DNA of 64,000 bases from JBEKTY01 sp049515555 (GTDB lineage Bacteria; Planctomycetota; Planctomycetia; Pirellulales; Thermoguttaceae): positions 1-64,000 of the forward strand of contig JBEKTY010000018.1 in the NCBI GenBank assembly GCA_049515555.1, read 5' to 3'. Positions 18,201 to 24,472 of the stretch are shown in pieces. The stretch's first letter is position 1. Every line of letters starts with the position of its first letter. The position numbers and the translations under genes were made by a program. Under the pieces are notes generated by a model that did not search any database, had not been told where the DNA came from, and saw only the letters and a program-made list of their open reading frames with translations.

Positions 18201-18679
18201 GCTGGTATGACCCCGGCACGGGCGAGTGGTTGAGCCAGGACCCGAGTGGCTTCGCCGCGGGCGACACAAACCTATACCGTTACGTCAGGAACAGCCCGAC
18301 GAACGCGAGCGATCCGAGCGGGCTTATATCGTACTGGGGAGCGTTCTGGGACAACGTGAAACTGGATTTCGGCAACTATTTTGGATTGAGCGCCGCAGCT
18401 TCGGCCGGCATGGTCGCAGCGGGGCAGCGCGTCAAGGCGATAAAACCGGTTGGGATGCTTGGTTCCCCAAAAGGTAGCAGCGTAGCGTCATGGGGTGCTC
18501 GGAAGGTGTTGCCGAAAGCTTCGGCCCGCCTTGCCGGCAGAGCGGTGCCGTGGGTCGGATTGGCGGGGCTCGTTACTGACGCGATTTGCCTGCCGATAAT
18601 AGCTTATTACGATGCGAAAATGGCGGCCGCGTCCCAGCCTCTTCCTCCGCTTCCCCCTATTGCTGTTCCACCGCCATAG
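12260..18679 (+). CDS. Giant RHS/YD-repeat secreted protein with LEDRRLMS motif and Ser/Gly-rich repeat region
   Basis: A 2139-aa protein starting at ATG 12260 (an upstream in-frame TTG at 12074 precedes the candidate promoter and is less likely). Residues 51-58 read LEDRRLMS, the planctomycete secretion/sorting-type motif. Residues about 150-1310 are a low-complexity Gly/Ser/Tyr/Asp-rich array with imperfect units of roughly 60 residues (SGTFSENG..DD.SY...SGSG). Residues about 1375-2010 form the YD-repeat shell (VTRFSYDPAGNLASLTD, YDGQGRLTQETDGLG), ending in the RHS core signature (RWYDPGTGEWLSQDPSGFAAGDTNLYRYV...NASDPSGL). After this lies a variable 117-residue C-terminus with a hydrophobic segment (VPWVGLAGLVTDAICLPIIA) and a Pro-rich end. 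This is the layout of polymorphic-toxin RHS proteins, where the tip domain is the effector. Three dispersed-repeat copies are embedded in frame. The stop overlaps the ribosome binding site of the next gene. Confidence 0.85.
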   Translation: MGLVAWWWAADSSFRRFLAALERGDRGGKSRRSRGGVREYLTQRWLASEPLEDRRLMSVVPLPVPLPNPFVYNNPVEQPFEQALGSPTPASRLPNGFRGLHVGLALGTGVPVLSSYANCFAVSASMAFPAPVGAISVNPTGPTTATHTDTWTENGNNYSALESDTSELSVNAAFNNGQWTYTETVTSSFTISTTDLTNSSGSTQSSGDYNYTFSAWVVPNSYSTFSYYCTLADATARGTAAGPMSMANGRPMSDCWQETASCTGNINNDISLSSGSATYGQGGWGSMSASYWTGGWSGSGSYIASQPYTDPSNSTLTGSGWESGYRGTSYDYCAGYSSGSGSGSGYGSSSGIGWGYTSQSRSDAYGYAASGSSGARNESGGYSGGSYYSASFTPYSSWGCPYWWESSGYGNSYDSGSYASSYPESGGYSNPSSDGSISGTYSGTGYDNTSYNHNAGWSCSGGMWQATSGSGTQRASGGDNLSYSGSGSYADSGSGYTDSGALGENGTENDTYNDTTNLTLSSMGTWSSGSTCGTATGSGYDDTSYSGGGGFTDASDNISGTFTENGWDDESYTLSDSGSGGAGSWTPTSGSGSDTDSAGDHYTYTGSGSLIGSGAGSGFTVTSGTQSESGGDTDSYSDTAGYAMSSDGMWDESSGSGGASDSGYDDWSYSESGNYAAGDASLSGTFSENGSDDGSYGDNVGLGYSGGAWSASSGSGSVSDSGGNNDSYNLCGSFADSSGGVSASGTDSVSGSDNVTYGDTASYSLGSGGAWNEGSDSGWASGGGSFNPSASGGGSYSGSWTDLTPPISADRPPGGCSAPSFQVPNGTPTSGTFQAGGGDGVTYGFNVSDSGYGGSDSPSGTLTETDVGSAYDSYGGSGSYCASGGSGTVGQSGNDNESYSLTSTYRLAADGSWRASGGCGTDTGSGTATAGYSGGGSCCLSPIYGTFDSGDSDTSTYGYSLGESCDRSGNWTATSGTGTGTDTGGNYYGYYGNGTYWGPPASGTLTQDQSGTFNYNDSAGYTLAGGSWLANSGSGNTSGSDYAYSSYSGSGVPYSRSDLSTYALSGTVWPNGYQSGSDNYQTTLGVNAQGNWINTTGSGSAHQESGNGCTYGGSGSLSSSSGSGSNYSWFTSMAGEHGSQYDSQGQTQAWTLGSGQWSASGAPQDWTIASGESAYNFSASGGSVATDAGGTLTKSFNEQVGSDTFTPASGGSSGSGAATYGGSACYSGPSSGWATTTQASDNWSQPTTAGQNNVWGAYGQSTYNYDQSAPGFGGNDYTQAGGQNEGGIGTPPTNADGQYGPGCWAHPNCEISPAAGAGIRDWGLGIGGGQAAGSPLLPGEGQGEGLSLFANLQSLIPWSSNPQSLIPSATASRDAAGNLTSLTDANGGVTRFSYDPAGNLASLTDPVGNTTSFLYDGQGRLTQETDGLGNSRSFAYDSSGNLAQYTDRNGQVRQFQYDPSGNVTAETWYAGGLSQVSSDETGTVPLTATPENTIQYTRNSAGRITSESDNSTADTYTYDSVGQITSTTESSVGGPTVTLACQYNPAGERTEMAATIDGTADFVDDYTYNSLGQVTAVHQHGVTGGDAVADVQVDFAYNTAGEVATVDRYQDGQLAVEGDYSYDSLGRLVGLVYHQGTTTLSSYAWTYSGDSPVASASPLAPWSPTGGLMPVHDTSGVTEALMSGGLAGADLLASCTSIDGTASYAYDPTGQLVGATYTGGQASETYSYDANGNRTTANGSTCVTGPDNELLSDGTYAYAYDAEGNRTAKFIDSNHDGVLGVGDTNVTVYAWDNRNRLASVTTYATFGGAPTQIVDYLYDAENRWIGETISVPGQAPHQVRFVYDGNQIVLEFDKDGSGVATGADLSHRYLWQPNAVDQILADEQLSPLPPGEGQGEGVPISQPGTVVFPLTDNLGTVRDLAQYDPTTQSTLVVAHRVYSAFGQLVSQTNPSNPQAAAVDCLFGFTGRPFDTATGLQNNLNRWYDPGTGEWLSQDPSGFAAGDTNLYRYVRNSPTNASDPSGLISYWGAFWDNVKLDFGNYFGLSAAASAGMVAAGQRVKAIKPVGMLGSPKGSSVASWGARKVLPKASARLAGRAVPWVGLAGLVTDAICLPIIAYYDAKMAAASQPLPPLPPIAVPPP
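16210..16358 (+). repeat. In-frame heptad-repeat element inside the RHS gene
   Basis: A G-rich arm of four heptads (AGGGATT, AGGGATT, GGGGATT, AGGGATT; 16210-16237) and a C-rich arm of seven heptads (AATCTCC, AATCCCT, GATCCCC ...; 16310-16358) flank a copy of the CCTCTCC...GGGAGAGGGCCAGGGTGAGGG element (about 16261-16294). It is translated as GIRDWGLGIGG ... SNPQSLIPSA, between the low-complexity array and the first YD repeat, without disturbing the frame. Confidence 0.85.
16671..16714 (+). repeat. GGGGACTGTCCC palindromic repeat inside the RHS gene
   Basis: GGGGACTGTCCCAAGTTTCG (16671-16690) is followed by its imperfect complement (16696-16714). It is translated in frame as GLSQVSSDETGTVPL within the YD region. 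Related GGGGAC motifs occur at 19088-19170, about 34315 and about 45950. Confidence 0.65.
17917..17949 (+). repeat. Second GGGAGAGGG-type dispersed repeat in the RHS gene
   Basis: CCCTCTCCCTCCGGGAGAGG followed by GCCAGGGTGAGGG is translated in frame as PLPPGEGQGEG inside the RHS core. The same element occurs at about 16261, 20106 (reverse orientation), 25371 and 25454 (reverse orientation). Confidence 0.75.
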
Positions 18680-18690
18680 GAGGCGATTCC

Positions 18691-19107
18691 ATGCCGGACC
18701 GCGACGCCATCCTTGCGGAGGTGGTTAAATTACTGCGGGGCTTCGTCGGTCCGAGGAAACGGATCGCAATCGACACCACGTTGTTTGTTGATCTCGGATT
18801 CTACGGGGACGACGCCGGGGCGTTCCTAGGTGAGTTTAGCCGCCGATTTCATGTTGACATGTCGATGTTTTGTTTCGACCCTCATTTCCTGCCCGAAGGG
18901 TACAGTTGCTTAGAAACGATTATGATTTTACCTGCCATCTGGAGACGGTACTCCGCCTCTGGGAGGAAAAACGCCAACCTCATTCCCATAACCGTCCGAC
19001 AACTCGTTGAAGCCGCTAGCATCGGTCGTTGGCCCGCGGAGTGGTCTCGGGGAACGGGGAAAACGGATGAGGGGCTAAAGGAAGCTAAAGGGGACAGTCG
19101 CGAATAA
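18691..19107 (+). CDS. DUF1493-family acyl-carrier-like protein coupled to the RHS gene
   Basis: A 138-aa protein. Residues about 20-75 (IDTTLFVDLGFYGDDAGAFL, FSRRFHVDMSMFCFDPHFLP) match the DUF1493 pattern LxxDLGxxGDDAxxxLxxFxxxFxVDxsxFxfxxYF, a small four-helix fold related to acyl carrier proteins. ITVRQLVEAASIGRWP is the usual end of the family. The last 20 or so residues run into a GGGGACAG-type repeat and are probably not functional. AGGAGG at 18678-18683 overlaps the RHS stop codon, so the two genes are translationally coupled. Position suggests a role tied to the RHS protein (immunity, chaperone or modification), but this is inference. Confidence 0.7.
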   Translation: MPDRDAILAEVVKLLRGFVGPRKRIAIDTTLFVDLGFYGDDAGAFLGEFSRRFHVDMSMFCFDPHFLPEGYSCLETIMILPAIWRRYSASGRKNANLIPITVRQLVEAASIGRWPAEWSRGTGKTDEGLKEAKGDSRE

Positions 19108-19175
19108 TGGCCTCTCCCCGCACCACGCGCAATTTGAGGCGATTAAAGGGGACAGGCGCACATTCTGGGAAATGT
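19085..19175 (+). repeat. GGGGACAG repeat pair
   Basis: AAAGGGGACAGTCGCGAATA and AAAGGGGACAGGCGCACATT recur 60 bases apart, with the first copy forming the 3' end of the DUF1493 gene. These resemble the GGGGACAGGC-type extragenic repeats scattered in many planctomycete and proteobacterial genomes. No transposase is present. Confidence 0.6.
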
Positions 19176-19216
19176 AAACAAGACAGTGCCGTTGGCATCG
19201 CCGGTAGCCCGCCTAA

Positions 19217-21037
19217 ATGACACAATCGATCCTGCTTGGCATCGGCACGGGGTGCTGCGGGCTGCGTCGGCTGGCCCGCATCCTCAACCAGCAGCCCGGA
19301 ACGCGGTGTTCCTACGAGGAACCGCCGCTGCTGGAGTGGGGCGCGGGCGAGGGGGACGCGGGGACGCGGAGACGCGGGGACGCGGGGAGGAGCGACGACG
19401 GCACCGGCCCGGCCGATGGCTCGGATCCAGTCCCGAATCACCAATCGCTAATCCCTCCCTTCCCTAAATCCCAAAATCCCGAAATCCCTAAATCCCTGCT
19501 TCGGGCGCGGTTCGCACGGTTCCGCCGCAACGCCAAGAAAGAAAAGAAACTGCTGGGCGATTGCGCTTCGTTCTATCTGCCCTACGTCGAGGAGGCCATC
19601 GCCCTGGAGCCGACGATCCGCGTGGTGTGCCTGCGGCGGCCGCGGGAAGAGGTGGTAAAGGAGTTCTGCGCGCGGCTGGACGAGGCTATGCCGCTGCCCA
19701 CCAACCACTGGGCCCGGCGGCCGGAGCCGGGCTGGCACCACGACCCGAACCGGACGCGAATTTATCCGCAGTACGACACGCCCGGCCGGGAAGAGGGCAT
19801 CCGCCGGTATTGGGATGAGTATTGCCAGCGGGCCGAGGAGCTTGCCCGGCGATACCCGGAGCACTTCCGCGTGTTTGAAAGCGCGGACGTACTTGGCACG
19901 GAGGCGGGGCTGGGCCAGGTTCTGAGTTTTGCGGGCGTTGGGGAGGAGGGGATTAGGGATTGGGGATTAGGGATTGGGAATGCGAAGGAAGAAGCGTCGG
20001 GGAGCAGGGATGAAGGATTAGGGATGAATGATGAAGGCTCGGCGGCCGGTCCCGCCGGCCCTTCCCTAATCCCTAATCCCCAATCCCGAATCCCTTCTCA
20101 GGCCGCCCTCACCCCCGGCCCCACTCCCGGAAGGAGAGGGGAGAGAAAGCGCACTTGGGCGCGGCGGGCGACGAGCCATCCGATGGACCCGCGGCGCTGT
20201 GCGGTGCTGGTGCCCTTCGGCACGTCGATCGTGCCGCAGTGCGAGCGGGCGCTGGTGGAACTGGAGCGGCGGGGCTACGAGGTCCGCCGGGTGGGCGGCT
20301 ACGCGGCCATCGACCAGGGCCGCAACCAAATGGCCACCGACGCCCTCTTGGACGGCTACGAGGAGACGTTTTGGATCGACGCCGACGTGGAGTTCCACCC
20401 CGACGCCGTGGGGCGGCTCCGCGCGCACCGCCTGCCGATCGTATGCGGCATCTATCCGCAGAAGGGCAAGCGGGCGGTGGCCTGCCACCTCGCCCCGGGG
20501 ACGCCTAAGACGGTGTTCGGCAAGAGCGGCGGGCTGGTCGAGATCCTGTACGCCGGGGCCGGTTTCCTGCTGGTCCGCCGCGAGGTGTATTTGGCGATCC
20601 AGGAGCAACTGCGGTTGCCCATGTGCAACGAAAGGTTCGGCTTGCCGCTCTTGCCGTTTTTCCACCCCATGCTGCACGCATGCGAGGACGGGCACTGGTA
20701 CCTGGCCGAAGACTGGGCTTTTTGCGAGCGGGCGCGGCAGTGCGGCTTTCACATCACGGCCGACACGACGGTGCGGTTGTGGCACATCGGCACTTACGCC
20801 TTCGGCTGGGAGGACGCGGGCATGGACCGCCCGCGGTTCGACACCTTCACGCTGAACTACGGGCCGGAGGAGGACAGTCCCCTCGAACCGGAAAAAGAGA
20901 AGGCCCGCACCAAGCCGGACGGGGAGCAAGCGGCGGGCGTGGAAATCGTGGGCGCAAGCCCTGGCAAGATGCCGGTGCCACCCGGGCCGGGACGGGGAGC
21001 GAGCGACGGAAACACGATCTCGCGGCCAGCCCCGTAA
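19217..21037 (+). CDS. Fusion protein: N-terminal sulfotransferase-like domain and C-terminal glycosyltransferase-like domain
   Basis: A 606-aa protein. Residues 1-35 (LLGIGTGCCGLRRLARILNQ) form the P-loop-like PAPS-binding start of sulfotransferases, and residues about 95-235 continue that domain (GDCASFYLPYVEEAI, IRVVCLRRPREEVVKEFCAR). Residues about 323-560 are a separate GT-A-like domain: CAVLVPFGTSIVPQCERAL, the acidic metal motif FWIDADVEFHPDAVGRLR, CGIYPQKGKRAV, AGAGFLLVRREVY and LAEDWAFCERARQCGF. Two heptad/octad repeat elements lie in frame, one inside the sulfotransferase domain (residues about 46-94) and one exactly at the domain junction (about 245-310). The C-terminal 50 residues are disordered. 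Likely role: sulfation and glycosylation of an envelope or secreted glycan. No clear ribosome binding site precedes the ATG. Confidence 0.7.
   Translation: MTQSILLGIGTGCCGLRRLARILNQQPGTRCSYEEPPLLEWGAGEGDAGTRRRGDAGRSDDGTGPADGSDPVPNHQSLIPPFPKSQNPEIPKSLLRARFARFRRNAKKEKKLLGDCASFYLPYVEEAIALEPTIRVVCLRRPREEVVKEFCARLDEAMPLPTNHWARRPEPGWHHDPNRTRIYPQYDTPGREEGIRRYWDEYCQRAEELARRYPEHFRVFESADVLGTEAGLGQVLSFAGVGEEGIRDWGLGIGNAKEEASGSRDEGLGMNDEGSAAGPAGPSLIPNPQSRIPSQAALTPGPTPGRRGERKRTWARRATSHPMDPRRCAVLVPFGTSIVPQCERALVELERRGYEVRRVGGYAAIDQGRNQMATDALLDGYEETFWIDADVEFHPDAVGRLRAHRLPIVCGIYPQKGKRAVACHLAPGTPKTVFGKSGGLVEILYAGAGFLLVRREVYLAIQEQLRLPMCNERFGLPLLPFFHPMLHACEDGHWYLAEDWAFCERARQCGFHITADTTVRLWHIGTYAFGWEDAGMDRPRFDTFTLNYGPEEDSPLEPEKEKARTKPDGEQAAGVEIVGASPGKMPVPPGPGRGASDGNTISRPAP
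19353..19496 (+). repeat. In-frame octad/heptad element inside the sulfotransferase domain
   Basis: Four octamers GGGACGCG, GGGACGCG, GAGACGCG, GGGACGCG (19353-19384) and, after a spacer, heptads (CGAATCA, CCAATCG, CTAATCC) followed by octamers TAAATCCC, AAAATCCC, GAAATCCC, TAAATCCC (19465-19496). Translated as DAGTRRRGDAG ... NHQSLIPPFPKSQNPEIPKS. The domain motifs continue on both sides, so this is an insertion in a surface loop. Confidence 0.8.
19950..20144 (+). repeat. In-frame heptad-repeat element at the sulfotransferase/glycosyltransferase junction
   Basis: Heptads GGATTAG, GGATTGG, GGATTAG, GGATTGG (19950-19977); a second run GAGCAGG, GATGAAG, GATTAGG, GATGAAT, GATGAAG (20002-20036); a C-rich arm CTTCCCT, AATCCCT, AATCCCC, AATCCCG, AATCCCT (20061-20095); then a reversed GGGAGAGG-type element (20106-20144). 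Translated as GIRDWGLGIG ... GPSLIPNPQSRIPS with no stop codon. Confidence 0.85.
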
Positions 21038-21133
21038 TCGCACTGGATAAGAACCCGAACACTCTGTTGATCATGCCGCCCAAGCCCGCTCGCAGAGGGC
21101 GAGAAAACCGGGCGCGTCGCCCCGCGACGAAAA

Positions 21134-21165
21134 CGCCCCGGAAATCGTGATCGATCGCCGGGGCG
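21134..21165 (+). terminator. Candidate terminator hairpin after the sulfotransferase-glycosyltransferase gene
   Basis: CGCCCCGG (21134-21141) pairs with CCGGGGCG (21158-21165) about 100 bases after the stop codon at 21037. There is no strong T run, so it may be a weak or Rho-assisted terminator. A second stem, GCGACGGG/CCCGTCGC, lies at 21191-21220. Confidence 0.4.
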
Positions 21166-21212
21166 TCGCAGAGTTTCTTGCGAGCGGCGGGCGACGGGTG
21201 GGAGTGTTTCCG

Positions 21213-21240
21213 CCCGTCGCCCGTCCTCCGTCGTCCGTCG
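21213..21240. repeat. Short heptad tract (CCCGTCG/TCCGTCG)
   Basis: Four consecutive 7-base units CCCGTCG, CCCGTCC, TCCGTCG, TCCGTCG lie between two convergent genes, 10 bases past the stop of the mechanosensitive channel gene. The unit sequence differs from the AATCCCT family but the period is the same. Confidence 0.6.
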
Positions 21241-21249
21241 CGGTAGCCT

Positions 21250-22101
21250 CTACCGCACGGCCTCGTTGAGCATTTTGACGTTGGGCACGGTGTGCCGGTT
21301 GAGCAGGCCGGTTTCGGCCGTCTCGATCACGGTAGCCACTGGTCCGACTTCGCGAACGGTGCCTTCCAGGCCGGCCACCTCGACGTGATCGCCGGCGGCA
21401 ACCCGCTGGCGGATATAGTAACCGGCCAGGATTCCGGCCATGACGTCGCGGCCGCCCAGGCCCAGGGCCAGACCGAAGCCCAGCGCCAGCCCGCCGCAGG
21501 CGATCATGATCAGGTTGTCCAACAGGTGGAAGGCCAGGCCCAACTGCGTGAACGCCAGGCTGAAAGTCAGCAGGGCCAGGACGTAATAGCAGCTATTGGC
21601 CAGGTGCTCGGCATAGGAGATGCCCAGCCGGTCGGCGCTGGTGGCGATCAGGCCGCGGAGGAAGCTGGCCACCAACAGGCCAACCACGACCACGACCGTG
21701 GCCACCAGCAGGTTGGGGATGTAGTCTACGACGTGGCCCATGGCCTTGGAGACTTCCGGCAGTCCCAGGATATTGAAGGCGGCCATGACGAACACGCACA
21801 TCAGGAGCCAGAAGACGATCGTGCCCACGATGGCCGGCACGCTGCGCTCGATGCCCATGTGCCGCATCGAGTCGGCCAGCCCGCTGCGCTCGGCGGCAAG
21901 CTGCAAGCCGAGTTTCTGGCTCAGCTTGTGGAAGATCTTGGCGACCAGCCGGGCCAGGATATAGCCGGCGACGACGACGGCCACCATCACCAGCACCTTC
22001 GGTGCATAGTGGATCACCTGGTCGTATGCGATGCGGAAGCTATCGACCAGTGCGGTCCCCGAATCGTTCAGGGTTGTCGTAACGGGGGTGACATCTGCCA
22101 T
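21250..22101 (-). CDS. Small-conductance mechanosensitive channel-like (MscS/CmpX-type) membrane protein
   Basis: A 283-aa protein with four or five transmembrane helices (APKVLVMVAVVVAGYILARL; VPAIVGTIVFWLLMCVFVMA; IPNLLVATVVVVVGLLVAS; YYVLALLTFSLAF). The conserved 'TM helix' repeats, a Gly-rich pore-lining segment (ACGGLALGFGLALGLGGRDV) and a short beta domain (VAAGDHVEVAGLEGTVREVG) match MscS-related CmpX-type proteins. It probably acts in the inner membrane against osmotic stress. It is a single gene, divergent from an ECF sigma factor module further downstream on the map. Confidence 0.85.
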   Translation of the reverse strand: MADVTPVTTTLNDSGTALVDSFRIAYDQVIHYAPKVLVMVAVVVAGYILARLVAKIFHKLSQKLGLQLAAERSGLADSMRHMGIERSVPAIVGTIVFWLLMCVFVMAAFNILGLPEVSKAMGHVVDYIPNLLVATVVVVVGLLVASFLRGLIATSADRLGISYAEHLANSCYYVLALLTFSLAFTQLGLAFHLLDNLIMIACGGLALGFGLALGLGGRDVMAGILAGYYIRQRVAAGDHVEVAGLEGTVREVGPVATVIETAETGLLNRHTVPNVKMLNEAVR

Positions 22102-22281
22102 GGTTCTGTTCCTTTCGGAAATAGGGGAGAAGAGATTTGTTTGCGGGTCCGCAGGCGCGCCTCTGGGCCCGTCATTGGTTCTGTTGCCGGCCGGCGGCGG
22201 CGGGTCACATCGGGTGAAAGGAATTAGTTTCCGTTGCGAAAAAGCATCGTAGAGTTTCTGACCTTCCGCAACAGAAGCGAA

Positions 22282-22524
22282 TTACACGCCCGCGTCCCGA
22301 TCCCCCGGTTTACGGTCGTGGAACTTGCCGGTCAGGCTGAAGGCCAGCCATCCCAACACTCCGCGGCCCAGATGCGCCAGGGCCCAGGGCATTCCGCCCA
22401 ACAGGAGATCGACCAGGTGCTGGATCAGCAGGGCCCGATTGAGGCGCTGGTGGAGCTGGCGGTCGAATTCCGGCGGCGGTTGGCGGACTTCCACCTCGGC
22501 AAGTTGTTCCAGGAAGTCGTTCAT
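22282..22524 (-). CDS. Small membrane-associated protein coupled to the ECF sigma factor (possible anti-sigma factor)
   Basis: An 80-aa protein whose ATG overlaps the stop codon of the upstream ECF sigma gene by 4 bases, implying coupled translation. Residues 1-30 are charged and helical (MNDFLEQLAEVEVRQPPPEF), followed by one hydrophobic stretch (VDLLLGGMPWALAHLGRGVL). Its size and position fit a short anti-sigma or regulator protein, but it lacks a recognisable zinc-binding HxxxCxxC motif, so the assignment rests on context. Confidence 0.55.
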   Translation of the reverse strand: MNDFLEQLAEVEVRQPPPEFDRQLHQRLNRALLIQHLVDLLLGGMPWALAHLGRGVLGWLAFSLTGKFHDRKPGDRDAGV

Positions 22525-23087
22525 GCTTGACCCTCGACGGGATAGCGGGATTGCAGTTTCTCCCGGGCTCGGCTGAGCCGCATCTTGCAGGCGGAGACCG
22601 ACAGCTCGAAGATGGCGGCCAACTCCTCATAATCGTAACTTTCGGCATACTTGAGGATCAGCATGGCGCGGTCTTCCTCGTCCAGCGTTTCGAGCATGTT
22701 CATCAGGTCCATAGCCAAGCCGGGGGGCGTTGCGGGCCGGGCCGGCTGCCCGGCCTCCCAGCCGGCCTCGGCCACGACCGTCTCGTGCCGCCGCCGCCGC
22801 CCGCGGCTCCGACGCATGGCCAGGCACGTTCGCACGGCAATCGCATGAACCCAGGTGGCATACCGCGACCGGCCGGCAAATCGCGCGCGGTGCAGGAAGA
22901 GCCGCAGGAATACCTCTTGCGCGGCGTCGTTGGCGTCCTGCTCGTTGCTCAGCAGCCGATAGCAGATCCGCCACACCCGCAGCCGAAAGCGATCGACCAG
23001 CGCCGTGAACGCCGGCCCGTCCGAACTCTCCCGGGCGACCTCGGCAGCCAGTTCCTCGTCGGTGCGTTGGGCAAGTTCGGCAGCCAT
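22521..23087 (-). CDS. ECF-type RNA polymerase sigma factor (sigma-70 family)
   Basis: A 188-aa protein (ATG at 23087; an upstream TTG at 23147 would add 20 residues). Region 2 is clear (FTALVDRFRLRVWRICYRLL, DANDAAQEVFLRLF, YATWVHAIAVRTCLAMRR), followed by an Arg-rich linker and region 4 (LDEEDRAMLILKYAESYDYE, ELSVSACKMRLSRAREKL), whose helix-turn-helix reads the -35 element. It controls an unknown regulon together with the small membrane protein encoded in the overlapping downstream gene. Confidence 0.85.
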   Translation of the reverse strand: MAAELAQRTDEELAAEVARESSDGPAFTALVDRFRLRVWRICYRLLSNEQDANDAAQEVFLRLFLHRARFAGRSRYATWVHAIAVRTCLAMRRSRGRRRRHETVVAEAGWEAGQPARPATPPGLAMDLMNMLETLDEEDRAMLILKYAESYDYEELAAIFELSVSACKMRLSRAREKLQSRYPVEGQA

Positions 23088-23584
23088 CGCGGAGCGGCAA
23101 ACTCCCTTTCGCCGCAATTGGTCAGGACCGGTCGGGAAGCGACGCAATTAGCAGTACAGCGCTAAGTCGGCAGGCAAAATGTAAGTGACCAAATCCCAAT
23201 GACCAACAACAACGGATGGCCGATCGCAGGGAGTCTTCTTGGTCATTGGTGCTTGGTCATTGGTCATTTTTCACCGGATCCCGGACCGACGTAGCCACTG
23301 TAGTATTGGTTGCCGGAAAGGGTTAGGTGGTCACATTCCCAGATCGACGGCTTGTACCCGGTTGGCGGGCCAGAAGACAAGGCCGATTGACCGGCAAAAT
23401 CGGTGCGGACGAAAAGGTCGCCATAAACGGCTGCGTGACTTGCGTCTTTTGGCGGAACTGGGACCTCTGGCTAAAAAAACGCGATGCCCTTCGACGATAG
23501 CAGGCGTAGATTGGACCCGAAACGCCTATTTGCGCTAAATAGCGTGACTTCCCACTGGGTCTGTCATAACAAGGAGTACCTCCC
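23088..23584. other. 497-base intergenic region with heptad inverted pair
   Basis: No protein-coding frame of note. It holds the inverted heptad pair at 23184-23266. The rest should contain the divergent promoters of the sigma-factor gene and the Cys-rich gene; no convincing -35/-10 pair was recognised. Confidence 0.5.
23184..23266. repeat. Heptad repeat inverted pair (TTGGTCA type)
   Basis: C-rich arm AGTGACC, AAATCCC, AATGACC (23184-23204) and complementary G-rich arm TTGGTCA, TTGGTGC, TTGGTCA, TTGGTCA (23239-23266). Same two-arm heptad architecture as the coding insertions, with a different unit. Confidence 0.75.
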
Positions 23585-24418
23585 ATGAAGCGTCGTTTAC
23601 TGCTGACGGCGGTGGCCGTGGCCGCGATTTCCGCGGTGGCCATCGTCTCGACCGCGCAGGCCAGCCTGCTGGGCACCCCGGCCTGCTGCGAGGCCTGCAA
23701 GGCGTGTGCCCCGGCCTGCTGCGAGGCCCCCAAGTGCTGCGCCCCGGCCTGCTGCGAGGCCTGCGCCCCGAAGAGCTGTCGTCCGTGCCTGCTGGCCTGC
23801 CTGAAGGCCAAGCTGGCCTGCTGCAAGCCGTGCTGCGGCTGCTGCGCACCGAAGTGCTGCGAGGCCCCCAAGTGCTGTGCGGCCCCGGCTTGCTGCGAGG
23901 CCCCCAAGTGCTGTGAAGCCCCGGCCTGCTGCGAGTGCTGCGCTCCGAAGAGCTGCCGCCCGGGCCTGCTGGCCTGCCTGAAGGCCAAGCTGGCCTGCTG
24001 CAAGCCGTGCTGCGGCTGCTGCGCACCGGCCTGCTGCGAGGCCCCCAAGTGCTGTGCGGCCCCGGCTTGCTGTGCGGCCCCGGCTTGCTGTGCGGCCCCG
24101 GCTTGCTGCGAGGCCCCCAAGTGCTGCTGCGCTCCCAAGTGCTGCCGCGTCCCGAGGTGCTGCTGCGCTCCGAAGTGCTGCTGCGCACCGAAGTGCTGCG
24201 CGGCCCCGGCCTGCTGTGCGGCCCCGGCCTGCTGCGAGGCCCCCAAGTGCTGCGCCCCGGCCTGCGGCGAGTGCTGCTGCCACCGGCACCTGCTGGCCGA
24301 TCTGAAGTGCAAGCTGGCCTGCTGCAAGCCGGCCTGCGGCTGTGCGGCGCCGAAGTGCTGCGAGGCCCCCAAGTGCTGCGAGGCCCCGGCCTGCTGCACC
24401 CCGGCCTGCTGCAAGTAA
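23585..24418 (+). CDS. Secreted, extremely cysteine-rich protein
   Basis: A 277-aa protein with a signal peptide (MKRRLLLTAVAVAAISAVAI ... AQA) and a strong site AAGGAG eight bases before the ATG. The mature part contains roughly 85 cysteines, about one third of all residues, mostly as CC pairs in units such as EAPKCC, AAPACC and APKCCC. Two near-identical 30-residue modules (CAPKSCRP.LLACLKAKLACC then KPCCGCCAP) and a third diverged one (HRHLLADLKCKLACC) interrupt the pairs. Planctomycete envelopes are known to be proteinaceous and cystine-rich, so a disulfide-linked surface protein is plausible. A metal-binding (metallothionein-like) role is the alternative. An intrinsic terminator follows. 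Confidence 0.8.
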   Translation: MKRRLLLTAVAVAAISAVAIVSTAQASLLGTPACCEACKACAPACCEAPKCCAPACCEACAPKSCRPCLLACLKAKLACCKPCCGCCAPKCCEAPKCCAAPACCEAPKCCEAPACCECCAPKSCRPGLLACLKAKLACCKPCCGCCAPACCEAPKCCAAPACCAAPACCAAPACCEAPKCCCAPKCCRVPRCCCAPKCCCAPKCCAAPACCAAPACCEAPKCCAPACGECCCHRHLLADLKCKLACCKPACGCAAPKCCEAPKCCEAPACCTPACCK

Positions 24419-24472
24419 CGAAGAACGCGAGTGGTTCAAACTCAACCCCGATCCGAGTTTGAGCTGTCTCCT

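Noticed and set aside
19085..19175. Full insertion sequence around the GGGGACAG repeats
   Set aside because: Only short repeats are present; no transposase frame was found.
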